Assembly (NCBI GenBank): GCA_023053685.1
Contig: JALIGW010000014.1
Span: forward strand, 18,950,308-19,014,307
Length of the DNA stretch: 64,000 bases
Source of the DNA: Diadophis punctatus similis
Taxonomy: Eukaryota > Chordata > Lepidosauria > Squamata > Dipsadidae
Reading direction: 5' to 3'
The translations under genes were made by a program, and so were the position numbers. This document shows positions 1-10,342 of the stretch, piece by piece. The notes under the pieces were generated by a model. It saw only the letters and a list, made by a program, of their open reading frames with translations. It searched no databases and had not been told where the DNA came from. Within the stretch, counting starts at the first letter, position 1. Each line of letters starts with the position of its first letter.

Positions 1-132
1 GATGGGAGTCCGAGAGAGAGTACAAAGGAAAAAGGTAACTCAGTTATATAGTTTATATAACTACAAACCAAAAATAGTAATAATACATTCAGGGTTAGTG
101 CGCTTGAGATTGTGATTTTATTTTATTTCAAA

Positions 133-1146
133 ATGACTGGCTTAGTTCAGTGTAATACTTGTTTTGCAGCTGTGTTTCGAAGTACTCTTTTCAAATTTGG
201 ATACTGTCCTCTTTGTAAACAAATTACTAGTCTACGTGGACAGATTACCTTTCTAGAATCTCTAATCTGTGCTCTCCAAGCAGAAATTAGGTGCCCAATT
301 CAGCCATTCCACTCTATTGAGCTGCCACACTATCAGCCCCCTCTGCCTCAAAGATCCTGCAGGAGAAGGGCAGTATGGACAACCATGGGATCTAACAGAG
401 TGAGAGCTGTGAACCATAAACACAAAGCTTTCGCTGTGTCCCAGCATAACAGATACAGTGCCCTTGCTGACCTTAATAGGGACACTAAAGTGACAGGTCA
501 AGGTAGTTGTGATAACGATAACTCAAATAAGCAGGGGAACGTGGTCCGAGATGAAGAACTTATTTTGGAAAGTGGAAAGTGTGAATCACGTATTACACAT
601 CAGTCACACAAGAGCAGCAAGGTATCCAAAAAGAGAAGCCACCTTCTGGTTGGTGATTCAATTGTAAGGGATGTAAATTTAGGAAAGGATATCGAGATTT
701 TGAAAGAGGTCAGGTGTCTGCCAGGTGCTACTGCCAGCAGAGACAAGAGGCGTATTCTTAAGATAGTCAAGAATGCCAGTAAGGACTGTGATGTTGATGC
801 TATTATACATCTAGGCACAAATGATCTGTCCCAAAAAGATGTACTTTCTGTGCAGAATGACTTCCAGAGCTTGGGGTATGAACTTAGTAGTATAGGTTGT
901 AGGCTTATCTTTTCAGAGGTTTTACCAGTATATAAGAAACAAAAAGGGAAAGGCCAGCATGTAGCAAAATTTAATGTGTGGCTAAAGGAGTGGTGTAAAA
1001 GGGAAGGCTTTGGTTTTATTAGTCATGATGTCTGCAGCTGGTCCAATGAAAAACTGTACAAAAGAGATGGTTTGCATCCATCAAAGAAAGGGACTGAGTT
1101 ACTTGGTATTAAATTCACAGATTTCCTGGATAAACATTTAAACTGA
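133..1146 (+). CDS. CR1 ORF1 protein with SGNH/GDSL esterase domain
   Basis: This reads as an uninterrupted 337-residue ORF starting at the ATG at 133 (context caaaATG); an upstream in-frame GTG at 112 is unlikely to be used. The N-terminal part has two CxxC pairs (CNTC and CPLC, about residues 7-28), resembling a zinc knuckle, followed by a leucine-rich helix that could be a coiled coil. The C-terminal 170 residues carry the blocks of SGNH hydrolases: GDS (about 174-176, nucleophile Ser), GTND (about 228-231) and DGLH (about 312-315, Asp and His). Such an esterase is established for CR1-group ORF1, where it is thought to act in RNP assembly or membrane association. All catalytic residues are present, so this part is younger or better conserved than the ORF2 remains. 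Confidence 0.85.
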   Translation: MTGLVQCNTCFAAVFRSTLFKFGYCPLCKQITSLRGQITFLESLICALQAEIRCPIQPFHSIELPHYQPPLPQRSCRRRAVWTTMGSNRVRAVNHKHKAFAVSQHNRYSALADLNRDTKVTGQGSCDNDNSNKQGNVVRDEELILESGKCESRITHQSHKSSKVSKKRSHLLVGDSIVRDVNLGKDIEILKEVRCLPGATASRDKRRILKIVKNASKDCDVDAIIHLGTNDLSQKDVLSVQNDFQSLGYELSSIGCRLIFSEVLPVYKKQKGKGQHVAKFNVWLKEWCKREGFGFISHDVCSWSNEKLYKRDGLHPSKKGTELLGIKFTDFLDKHLN

Positions 1147-2199
1147 ACAGCGGGGACAGAGAATTAATTGATACAGAACATTTCTGTCCCCAGCAATCTA
1201 AAATTAATAGGGTTATCAGTGCATGCAACATAGATGTGTGTGCGGGTAAGATTATCAGCCCTGCTGTCAAGCAAAACCAAGCATTTAATAATGAGTGCCA
1301 TACCATGTGCACTAATCAAACAGGTGGCAATAAAGTAGGGGCAGTCAGGCACAACACAGGTTATGTAGACAGTAAACACAGGGTCAATCAAAATGAACTC
1401 AAATGTCTATACACCAATGTACAGAGTATGAGGAATAAACAGGGTGAATTAGAAATTCAAGTAAATGAGGGAAGATATGATATTGTTGCCATTACGGAAA
1501 CTTGGTGGAATAAAACCGACAAATGGATAAATAGATTAATTAGAGAGGCTCTTATAATTTCAAATAGTTAAAAAAGTAAAATACCTAGGGATTTGGCTGA
1601 CCGCAAAATGCTCCTCCATAAAAGAAGACAATTATACAAAACTATTATCACAGATTCGGAAAGATTTGGAAAACTGGGCAAAATTACAGTTATCTTTGGT
1701 AGGAAGAATCATCACTATTAAAGTGAATATTTTACCCAAAATTTTATATCTATTTCAAACAATTCCAATAAAATTAAACAATTTTTTGAAGAATTGAATA
1801 AAATAACTCTAAAATTTATTTGGCAAGGGAAAAAGGCCAGAATAAAATGTAAACTTTTACAGGATTCCAGACAGGCAGCAGCGGCAACATGGTTTAGAGA
1901 ATGGGTAATTTAAAAAAATAAGAAAATATTAGCATGCATTCCTGTGGGAGGGAAAAAATAGAACACACAAACATTTCCAAAGACATCAGGTGAGAGGATT
2001 AATGGAGGTTTGGAGAAAAATTAAACAAAATTTCTATATAAAAATTCCAAGATGGGTTTCAACAATGGAAGCAATGGTTTATCCTAATGTCATAGATTTA
2101 AATAAAATTGTAACATACAATGAATTGTTAGATCAACAAGGGAAATTAAAATCAAATCAGGAATTGCAAACACAGGGAATTAAAATAGACTGGTGGCCT

Positions 2200-2784
2200 T
2201 GTAGGAAGTTAGCACCCACCCCTCTCCTAGAAAAATGAAAAATCCTAGGAAATATTAAAAGGCAGAATATATTCTATAGAATATCTCTGGAAACATGCTT
2301 GTGAGCGGACAAAAGACTCCCCTTGGAAAACCCCCACCCCTTGCCAATGGGCCATTAAGGACTGGGCCCAGCTCACATATTCCTCTCACCTGGCCTGGAA
2401 GTCTTCTGCATAACAGAACCACAATAGGATTTGCCCAAGGCCCTTTCATTCAGCCAAAGCTGGGAAAGACAAAAGCCTATAGAGTTGCCACTGCATGGCC
2501 TTCTGGGAGCCTGACCACCAATCAGTTGCATTATATAAAACAAGGAACAGGAAACTAAGAGGTGGGACCCAACAGAGTGTATAAAACAAGGAACTCAGCA
2601 TCTCTTCTGCCCTTTTCTCTTCACCCACATCTGGAAACATGTAATCTACCTTTTCTGTACAGGGGCTCATGCCATGTGCCATGCCATGTCCACCATATTA
2701 AAACCTTCTTTCCAAGCAACTTCCATGAATCCAGTGTCTTTTTCCCCACTTGGAAATGAACCCAGAAGGATATTCCTTACAACA
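2200..2784 (+). mobile_element. Solo LTR of an endogenous retrovirus-like element
   Basis: A 585-bp segment begins TGTAGGAAG and ends CCTTACAACA (TG...CA ends) and is flanked by a 4-bp duplication gcct (2196-2199 and 2785-2788). Excising it plus one gcct restores an uninterrupted L1 reading (DWWP followed by YIQIQ), which fixes both borders. It contains two TATA-like boxes and a polyadenylation-like attaaa (2697-2702). No internal retroviral genes are present, so it is a recombined solo LTR. The 4-bp duplication is typical of gammaretrovirus-like integration, but the family is not assigned. Confidence 0.78.
2532..2587 (+). promoter_or_regulatory. Duplicated TATA-like promoter motif in the solo LTR
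   Basis: The motif tataaaacaaggaa occurs twice, about 47 bp apart (around 2534 and 2580). The LTR therefore has two candidate core promoters upstream of its poly(A) signal. Activity is inferred only from the motif. Confidence 0.45.
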
Positions 2785-2956
2785 GCCTTACATACAGATT
2801 CAAACAAAATACAAAAAGGACTTGGAACAACACGGTTTTCAAAATGAGCAACAAGAAATTGATAAAATATTAACAGGTACGGATGAAAAAATGATTACCA
2901 AGATATATAATTGTCTGCTAAAATATAAAATGGAGGAGGAAACAGTAAAAGAAACA

Positions 2957-3022
2957 ATTTATTTATTTAGGATTCTTATATGCCGCCCTACTCCCTGGAG
3001 ACTCCGTGGGGACTCCCTGGGG
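2957..3022 (-). mobile_element. Extremely short L2-type 3' tail inserted in L1
   Basis: About 66 bp of (ATTT)n followed by ttatatgccgccc match the reverse complement of the 3' end of the L2 at 10260-10336. It interrupts the L1 frame between EETVKET and MIVWA, and the second L1 copy lacks it. It is a nearly dead-on-arrival LINE insertion, or the tail of a SINE using the same 3' end. Confidence 0.65.
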
Positions 3023-4062
3023 ACAATGATAGTGTGGGCCAAAAACTTTGGGTATAATATTGAATTAGAGTATTAGGAACAAATTACAAATTGGCAATGT
3101 CGGCCACATATAAAGAGAATATATATAAAATGTTCTACAGATGGCATCTACCACCAGCGAGATTGGCCAAAATGTACCCAACCATGCCACCCAATTGTTG
3201 GAAATGTAATCATGTACAAGGGACATACTACCACATGTGGTGGACATGTCCCAGAGCAAAGAAATATTGGGGAAAAAAATAAAATATGGATTGAGGAAAT
3301 AACAGAGCAGAAAATTGAGATGATGCCAGAACTGTTTCTATTGGGAATAATAAAAGAAAATACTAAAAAAGAAATTTATTATATCACACAGCACATAATT
3401 ACAGCAGTAAGAATCACATTCGCCCAAAATTGGAAGAAAGACAAGATCCCCTCAAATGCCATGATTATAAAAAAAAGGTGTTAGAATGTGCTGAGATGGA
3501 TAAACTAATGATGGAATTGAGAGAGAGAGGAAACAATGTACGTATTATAAAATATGGAATAGCTTGGTATGATTGGCTTGAAAAGAAAAGTAAAATTAAT
3601 GTTTAAAGGAATGTAGAATGATGTAACAAAATGAAACAAATGTATCTTTAGGTTTAAATGGTTGTAAATTAATGTACAAAATGTATAAAGGAATAGATAG
3701 ATACAGTATAAGAATGTTTAAGTAAAAAACAATAGGCCTAAATATGGAAAATGTAGAAGAAAGAAATTCCAATATTGTAAAGCTGTATTAGTGAAACTAT
3801 GTTTGGGTTTTTTTTTTAAATGTGAAAATTTTCAATAAAAAGTATTTTAAAAAAAGAAAAGAAACCGACAAATGGAATATACAGCTAGAGGGCTTTAAAT
3901 TATTATTATTTTAAATAGACCAAATAAAAGAGGAGGTGGAGATGCACTATATATAAGAAATAACTACATCTCTACAGAAATAGAGCACAACAATAATGAA
4001 AATTATCTTGAATGCATTTGGGTCAATATTAAAGGGGGAATGACATTGCCATAGGTCTATAC

Positions 4063-4630
4063 CCGTGATGGCGAACCTATGGCACGCGTGCCACAGGTGG
4101 CACGTGGAACCATATCTGAGGGCACATAAGGCGTTTTCCTATGTCAGCTCCAGAGTGCATGTGCGTGCTGGCCAGCTGATTTTCAGCCTTCCGGAGGGTT
4201 GGGAGATCGTTTTCACCTTCCCCAGGCTTTAGGAAAGCCTCCGGAGCCTGTAGGTGGTGAAAAACGGACCCAATGGGCATACCGGAAGTTCGGAAAAGAA
4301 CTTCCGGTTGGGCCGTTGGGCCATTTTTCACCCTCCCCGGGCTTCAGGAGGCTTTCCTGAAGCCTGGGGAGGGTGAAAAATGGCCCAACGGCCCAACCAG
4401 AAGTTCATTTCCAAAATTCCAGTAGGCCCGTTGGGTCCGTTTTTTGCCATCCACATGCTCCGGAGGCTTCCGGAGCCCTGCGCGCATGCGCGAGGAGGCA
4501 GCACAGGGGGCATTATGTGCGCATGCACAGGGGAAGGGAATTGCATTATGGGTGTGGGCATGCACGTGCGTGCTATCGTGCGTGTGCGTGCCCTTTTGGC
4601 ACCCAAGCAACAAAAGGTTCGCCATCACTG
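4063..4630. mobile_element. hAT MITE, GATGGCGAACC family, copy 1
   Basis: Terminal inverted repeats cgtgatggcgaacct and aggttcgccatcactg are flanked by an exact 8-bp duplication gtctatac (4055-4062, 4631-4638), diagnostic of hAT transposition. The 568-bp interior is CpG-rich and contains internal palindromes (for example around 4250-4450, gggtgaaaaatggcccaac and its complement). It has no transposase, so it is non-autonomous. Two shorter relatives lie at 35159-35530 and 38022-38335. It is inserted in CR1 endonuclease sequence. Confidence 0.9.
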
Positions 4631-4668
4631 GTCTATACTATAGGCCACCCAACCAAACAGAGGAAGTA

Positions 4669-5237
4669 CGAGGGTGAGTCAAAAAGTAATGCCATTTTCT
4701 TTAGGATAGGTATAATTACCAACCCAGGAACATGTAGCATACATCAAAATGAAGCTGGTCCTCTGTGGATCACATCCCTACTTCTCAACATAGTCACCGT
4801 TTCTCTCAATAGCAATGTTCCACCTTCGAATGAGAGCATGTATCCCTGCCTCATAAAATTTTGTTGACTGTTCTTTGAGCCACTTCTTCACTGCAGTTTT
4901 CACTTCCTCATCACTGGAATAATGTTTGCTTCTCAAAACTTCTTTCATGGGGCCTAAATCTAAAGTATTGTCCTCAAACACATTTTGTAATCGTCTATGA
5001 ATGTTCACAGGGGTTTCCCCTCAGCAATAAGGAATTCAATCACCGCTCTTTGTTTTTGACACAACTCTAAGGGGGCAGCCATTTTGAATTTTCCTTGCGA
5101 GTCTACAAACCTGAAAAATAGGAAACAAAATATTTCAGAATGTAAATGATATAATTATTTATAACTGAGAAAAATTTCAGGTATTTTTATCAAAAACTTC
5201 ACCTGAAATAAAGGCATTACTTTTTGACTCACCCTCG
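4669..5237 (-). mobile_element. Internally deleted Tc1/mariner transposon
   Basis: The termini cgagggtgagtcaaaaagta and its complement are flanked by the TA dinucleotide (4667-4668, 5238-5239), giving a 569-bp element. It keeps both ends and a deleted transposase on the minus strand, so it could only move with help in trans. It sits in the CR1 endonuclease region, after YRPPNQTEE. Confidence 0.9.
4778..5082 (-). pseudogene. Mariner transposase, internally deleted and frameshifted
   Basis: The reading starts at the ATG at 5082 (MAAPLELCQKQRAVIEFLIA), giving the start of the N-terminal helix-turn-helix. A single-base loss near 5015 shifts the frame into HRRLQNVFEDNTLDLGPMKE. After KEQSTKFYEAGIHALIRRWN the protein ends with the mariner-typical ERNGDYVEK. 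The length is about 100 residues against roughly 340 for a complete transposase, and the catalytic DDD core is missing. Confidence 0.85.
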
Positions 5238-5486
5238 TAGATGAACTTTTTACTAGTCAGCTAACTAAGGTATGTAGGAAGCACATCACAATAGTAATGG
5301 GGGATTTTAACTACTCTGACATCAACTGGGAGACAAACTCTGCACCAAGTGGAAGATCCAACAGGTTCCTAACAAACCTAGCAGACAACTTTGTTATCCA
5401 AAAAGTAGAGAAGGGAACAAGGGGATCAGCCATATTGGACTTAATTCTCACTAACAGAGATGAAATTTTAGATTTAAATTTATTAT

Positions 5487-6159
5487 TAGAGTTGGAAGGG
5501 ACCTTGTAGGTCATCTAGTCCAACCCCCTGCTCAAGCAGGAGTTCCTACACCATTTGAGACAGATGGCAGTCCAGTCTCTCCTTGAAGGTCGCAAGAGTT
5601 GGGGCTCTCACAACCTCCGCTGGCAAGCTGTTCCACTGGTTGATCGCTCTCACCATCAGAAAGTTTCTCCTCACTTCCAGGTTGAATCTCTCCTTGGTCA
5701 GCTTCCATCCGTTATTCCTTGTTTGGCTTTCTGGTGCCATAGAGAACAGCCTGACCCACTCCTCTCTGTGGCATCCCCTCAAGTATTGGAACACTGCTAT
5801 CATGTCACCCCTGGTCCTTCTCTTCGCCAGACTGGCCAAGCTCAGTTCCTGCAACTGCCCTTTGTATGTTTTATTTTCCAGACCCTTTATCATCCTGGTT
5901 GCTCTCTTCTGCACTTTCTCTAGAGTTTCAATGTCTTTTTTGCAGTGTGGTGACCAAAACTGGATGCAGTACTCTAGGTGTGGTCTGACCAAGGCTTTAT
6001 AGAATTGTACTAGTACCTCTCTGGTCCTTGGTTGTATCCCTCTATTTATGCAGCTCAGGACTGCGTTGGCCTTTTTGGCTGCTGCTGCACACTGTTGGCT
6101 CATATTTAGTTGGCTGTCTACCAGGACTCCGAAATCCCTCTCGCAATCGCTGCTATTGA
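5487..6159 (-). mobile_element. CR1 LINE, minus strand, 3' portion
   Basis: On the minus strand this ends with the conserved CR1 3' terminus (gacctacaaggtcccttcca) and a short AAT-rich tail near 5487. Upstream sequence continues at 10343-10868, on the far side of an inserted L2, with a tattga duplication marking the split (6154-6159 and 10337-10342). The copy is 5' truncated. Confidence 0.85.
5546..6159 (-). pseudogene. CR1 ORF2 C-terminal domain (minus-strand copy)
   Basis: About 200 open residues include [60 protein letters not shown] and RRNFLMVRAINQWNSLP. This is the region downstream of the RT palm that is conserved in all CR1s. Equivalent text is found at 12450-13050 and 24700-25100. 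It was continuous with the RT motifs at 10343-10868 before the L2 inserted, so it is broken now. Confidence 0.85.
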
Positions 6160-9100
6160 AGAAATGCCGACTTCTCGAGGTGGCTGGCAATTTGAAAATT
6201 CTAACTGACCTCCTTAAATTAAAAAGCAGCTGACCGGGGACCGGGAATTTTCAGCTCCGGTCGAGACCACGACTGCTGCTCACAGAGGGGCCAGCCATTA
6301 CTTTTCTCCTGGGAGTGGCCTCTCCCTTTGCTGATGCAATCAGCCTTCGCCGATGATGAAATCAGCCTGGTTTGAGAAAGGCTCCCTCGCATGCCGGACA
6401 GCTTTTAATCAGTTTCCTCATCTACGCTCGCTAATGTGCCGATCTGCAGTGACCAACGCAGATGCCATTGCAGTTTTGGGACGACCCCTTTGGCTGTTTT
6501 TCTGGCTACTCCTTTGGATAACTCTGCCCCCCCGATTGCAACCCCACTCACATGCGATAATTACCACCATTGCTGTGACTTGGGTGGCGACGTGGCCTTT
6601 TTTGATCGGTGTGGCCAGGGTTGCCTCCTTGGGCTCCGGGGGGAGTTTTCGAGCAGCAAAAGTAAGATCTTGGACTCCAGGGAGAACATTGCAGAATGGT
6701 ACTTTGGTTTTGAGCCTCACTGATGCTAGTATCAGGGAGAGAGCAGTGGTATATCGCAGAAAAATCCGGACGCTGTTTAACGACCACGGTAGACCTGAAT
6801 ACAGGATCCAAAGACTGGGAGCTAACATCGGGAGGTGCACCCTCCGCCTACTTATTGGCTCCATTATTATGACTTTTATACTATTTATTGCAAACTGTAC
6901 CCCGGAAGTGATGAATGTTGTATGATTGAGAATGTTATGTCTGTGATATGAATGAGTAGAATGAAATGTTTGAAATTTTAGAAGACAATTTGAGGGAACT
7001 GGGAACCAAGGCTTGGCCCCCCTTTGCTGAGTGTATAAACAGAAGCGGAGGGGGTCCGGGCTCTTTTACCCAGTCCAGTATGGATGGTATGGATGGCCTG
7101 CAGGATGAGAGGGGGACCAGCGGGGGAGGGGAGGGGGTCTCTGGTAGGGACGAGAGCCGGAACATCTCGGTCATAATGGGAAGAGGCAGGTATGGCGGGA
7201 GCAGAGGGGTGGGCCGCTCTCGGGGAATGAGACCTCGCTGTGTACAAGCGATCCCTTGTTCCGGCCCCTCCGATGTGGTTCCATCTTGCTCATCCCGAGT
7301 ACCTGGTAACCAGGGTGTTCAGGGCCCTGGGCTCAGGATGCTGCTGCTTAACGCCAGGTCAATTACCAACAAAGCCCCCCTGATACGTGATTTAATCACA
7401 GAAGAGGGGGCGGACCTGGTTTGTGTAACTGAGACCTCGCTGGACCAGGAGGGAGGAGTAGCTCTCTCCGAGATATGCCCAGACGGGTTCTCAGTGCAGC
7501 ATCATTCCCGACCCCAGGGAAGTGGGGGAGGAGTGGCAATAATAACACGCGGAAACCTGCATCCTCGTAGGATCCCTGCCCCGGAGATTGTTGGGTGTGA
7601 GACGCTCCTTCTGAAGTTGGACTTAGGGGTACAGGTGGGCCTTCTCTTAACGTACCTGCCTCCCAGCTGCGTAAGTAAGGCCCTGCCTGAGCTGCTCGAG
7701 GCAGTAGCCGGCTTGGCAGTTGAGTTCCCCAGGCTTATGGTGCTGGGGGACTTCAACTTGCCTTCTGCTGGCGAAACCTCTGGGATTGCTCAGGAGTTCA
7801 TGGATTCCATGACAACCATGGACCTGACCCAAGTAATCCAGGGTCCGACTCATGAGGGTGGTCACACACTCGACCTAGTGTTTCTCTCGGGGCAGTGGAG
7901 AGATGATCTGAAGATAAGGGACATAGTCATCACCCCTCTGTCATGGTCAGATCATTTCCTACTGAGGTTGGATTTCGCAGTTCCATTCCTCCCCCGCAGG
8001 GAGGCGGGACCGACTAGGTGGTTCCGCCCCAGGCGCCTAATGGAGCCGGAAGGATTCCAGAGGGAACTTGGGGAAATACCTGAAACCCTGGTACGCAACT
8101 CGGCTGACTCCCTGGTGGATGCTTGGAACACCGCAGCATCAGGGGCTTTAGACCGAATTGCGCCTTTGCGACCTCTCTGTGGCAGTGGATCCCGAAAGAT
8201 GATGGGAGATGAAACGCCAGAAGAGACGTCTGGAGCGCCGCTGGAGGTCCAGCAAGACCGAATCCGATCGAACACTATTAAGAATTTACATCAGATCTTA
8301 TTTAGTGGCGATAAGGGCGGCAAAACGATCTTATTTTTCCGCACTTATTGCGTCCGCAGATTCTCACCCAGCCGCCTTGTTTAGGGTGACTCGCTCCCTC
8401 CTTGCTAAAGGGGAGAGCGAGGAACACTTGCAAGGTAGAGCTGAGGAATTCGCAGAGTTTCTGTCGGATAAAGTCGCTCGGATCCGGTCGAACCTGGATT
8501 CTGGCTGGGCAGAGTCCATGGAGTTGACGGGGGCTAGTCTTAGTCCACCGTTGTGGGAGGAGTTTGGGCCTGTTTCTCCCGAGGATGTGGACAGAGCCGT
8601 GGGGGCGATGGGGGCCTCCACCTATTTATTGGACCCGTGCCCCTCCTGGTTGGTCTCGGCCAGCAGGGAGGTGACACGCGGCTGGATCCGGGCGGTGGTC
8701 ATTGCTTCTTTGGAGGAGGGATCCGTACCGCAGTCGTTAAAAACTGCGGTGGTGAGACCCCTCCTGAAGAAGCCTTCCCTGGATCCTGCTGACTCGAAGA
8801 ACTATCGTCCAGTCTCCAACTTACCTTTTTTAGGGAAAGTTGTGGAGAAGGTGGTGGCTACTCAACTTCTGCGACTTCTGGATGAAACAGAACATCTAGA
8901 TGCCGATCAGTCGGGTTTCAGGCGCGGGTACAGTACAGAAACTGCCTTGGTCGCTCTGATAGATGATCTCTGGCGGGCCCGGGATGGGGGAAATTCCTCT
9001 ATCCTGGTGCTACTTGACCTCTCAGTGGCTTTCGATACCATCGACCATGGTATCCTTCTGCATCGTCTCGGCGAGTTGGGAGTGGGAGGCACCGTTTTAC

Positions 9101-10336
9101 GGTGGTTCTCCTCTTATCTCGCCGATAGGATGCAGTCGGTGTTAACAGGAGGGCAGAGATCCTCCCCTAGGCCCCTGTTATGCGGGGTGCCTCAGGGGTC
9201 GGTTCTCTCGCCCATCCTGTTTAACATTTACATGAAACCGCTGGGTGAGATCATCCGCAGACATGGGGTGCGTTTCCACCAGTACGCTGCTGATGACACC
9301 CAGCTGTACATCACCACCCCGTCTGACTTCAGTGCGGCAGTTGATGTAATGTGCCGGTGCCTGGACGACGTTAGGATCTGGATGGGGAGGAACAGACTCA
9401 GACTCAACCCTGACAAGACTGAGTGGCTTTGGATATTGCCTCCTAAGGACTACGACAACTGTCCCTCCTTGGTTCTCGAGGGAGTGAAACTGACTCCCTC
9501 GGACCAGGTCCGCAACTTGGGGGGTCCTCCTAGATCCACAGCTAAAATTGGAGCATCATCTTACTGCTGTGGCTAGGGGGGCCTTTGCACAGGTTCGCCT
9601 TGTGCACCAGTTGCGGCCATATTTGGAGAAGAAGGCTCTACTCACGGTCACTCACGCCCTTGTCACCTCCCGTTTGGACTACTGCAACGCGCTCTACATG
9701 GGGCTACCCTTGAAGAGTATCCGGAGACTCCAACTGGTACAAAATGCGGCTGCGCGTGCTGTGGTGGGTGTACCAAGGTACACCCACGTGACACCTATAC
9801 TCCGCCAGCTGCATTGGTTGCCCATTAGTCTCCGGGTCCAATTCAAGGTGTTGATCATCATCTTTAAAGCCCTTCATGGCTTAGGACCAGGTTATCTCCG
9901 GGACCGCATTCTGCCTCATACTTCCCTTCGACCGGTTAGGGCCCACAGAGTTGGCCTCCTCCAGCTCCCGTCAGCCAAGCAATGCCGGCTGGCGGGTCCT
10001 AGGGGGAGGGCCTTCTCTGTGGCAGGCCCCGCGCTCTGGAACCAACTTCCTCCAGAGACCCGAACTATCCCCACCCTGCTGGCCTTCCGAAAAGCCATTA
10101 AGACGTGGCTTTTCCTGCAGGCAGGGGGCAGAGCTTAATTCCAGCTGAACTCTCCCCCGGGTATGTTTGGTTGTTGAATGGTTGTTTTTTATATTGTAAT
10201 TTTTAATTTTTATATTATGCTTTTAATTCTGTTTATTGGTTATTTCTTGTATTTTTCTTGTGTTGTACGCCGCCCTGAGTCCCTCGGGAGTTGGGCGGCA
10301 TATAAGAAAAGCCAAATAAATAAATAAATAAATAAA
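6160..10336 (+). mobile_element. Nearly full-length L2-clade LINE
   Basis: The 4.18-kb element is flanked by tattga (6154-6159, 10337-10342) and inserted in the minus-strand CR1. Its 5' leader (6160-6965) has no supported gene. A single long ORF carries an APE endonuclease and an RT. The 3' end contains the block gccgccctgagtccctcggg and an (AATA)n tail. It is GC-richer than the surrounding CR1, and only two frameshifts separate it from an open frame, so it looks fairly young. Phrases such as DYCNALYMGLP, LQLVQNAAAR and LHWLPISLRVQFK are typical of L2. Confidence 0.88.
6966..10138 (+). pseudogene. L2 pol polyprotein (endonuclease-RT), two frameshifts
   Basis: The endonuclease motifs are LLLNARSITNK (about 7342), VTETSLD (about 7425), GGGVAIITR (about 7527), LGDFNLP (about 7744) and SWSDHF (about 7945). 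A frameshift near 8190-8212 moves the reading into KRQKRRLERRWRS and RT: NYRPVSNLPFLGK, LLDLSVAFDTIDH (motif A), [17 protein letters not shown] (motif B) and a motif C that reads YAADD. A G-run at 9519-9524 has one G too many and shifts into LEHHLTAVARGAFAQV and the conserved C-terminal region, ending at 10138. Without those two indels the protein would be about 1050 residues, close to normal for L2. Confidence 0.85.
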
Positions 10337-10342
10337 TATTGA

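Larger units (their letters stand above)
1570..3604 (+). pseudogene. L1 ORF2 C-terminal remnant
   Basis: Translated pieces read KYLGIWLTAK (about 1580), then IKIDWWP (about 2180), then after the LTR YIQIQTKYKKDLE (about 2790). The last readable parts are IYKMFYRWHLPPARLAKM (about 3120) and CWKCNHVQGTYYHMWWTCP (about 3200-3255), the Cys-rich C-terminal motif of L1 ORF2. The second L1 at 31 kb gives near-identical phrases, which supports the identification. Stops and the two insertions make it non-functional. The RT catalytic core is not included. Confidence 0.8.
1528..3861 (+). mobile_element. 5'-truncated L1 LINE inserted in CR1
   Basis: The element is bounded by an exact 15-bp target-site duplication (aaaccgacaaatgga at 1513-1527 and 3862-3876) that restores the CR1 endonuclease sequence when the element is removed. 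It is severely 5' truncated: only the C-terminal portion of ORF2 and a short 3' UTR remain, ending in an A-rich tail after an aataaa signal near 3833. It is homologous to the L1 at 30876-32354. A solo LTR (2200-2784) and a short L2 tail (2957-3022) are inserted in it. Confidence 0.88.
1..5486 (+). mobile_element. CR1-clade LINE, 5' portion (host of the nest)
   Basis: This is the 5' UTR, ORF1 and the endonuclease half of ORF2 of a CR1 non-LTR retrotransposon. The same-strand copy resumes at 11814 with reverse transcriptase and a 3' tail, so the element was probably one copy of about 4-5 kb now spread over 13 kb. It is interrupted by an L1 (1528-3861), a hAT MITE (4063-4630) and a mariner (4669-5237). 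Removing these rejoins the endonuclease reading. The stretch between endonuclease end and RT motif 1-2 (roughly 0.8 kb) is missing between 5486 and 11814, either deleted or because the two halves are separate copies. Composition is A/T-rich compared with the nested L2. Confidence 0.85.
1236..5486 (+). pseudogene. CR1 ORF2, endonuclease part, split by three insertions
   Basis: APE-type endonuclease motifs appear in order: LYTNVQSMRNKQGEL (about 1405-1450) and ITETWW (about 1490) before the L1. After it come a Gly-rich GGG-x-LYIR block (about 3930-3960), YRPP (about 4640) after the hAT, and MGDFN with [10 protein letters not shown] (5297-5480) after the mariner. This endonuclease would nick target DNA to prime reverse transcription. 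The reading stops at 5486, where a minus-strand CR1 tail abuts, before the final SDH motif. It cannot make protein as it stands. Confidence 0.8.

Noticed and set aside
2200..2784. Remnant host promoter
   Set aside because: TG...CA ends, 4-bp duplication and exact restoration of L1 show it is a solo LTR.
4669..5237. Functional mariner
   Set aside because: Only 569 bp; the transposase lacks the catalytic core and has a frameshift.
6353..6925. 190-codon open frame in the L2 leader as a possible ORF1
   Set aside because: An equally long frame exists on the other strand, there is no coiled coil, zinc finger or esterase motif, and GC-rich sequence explains the openness.
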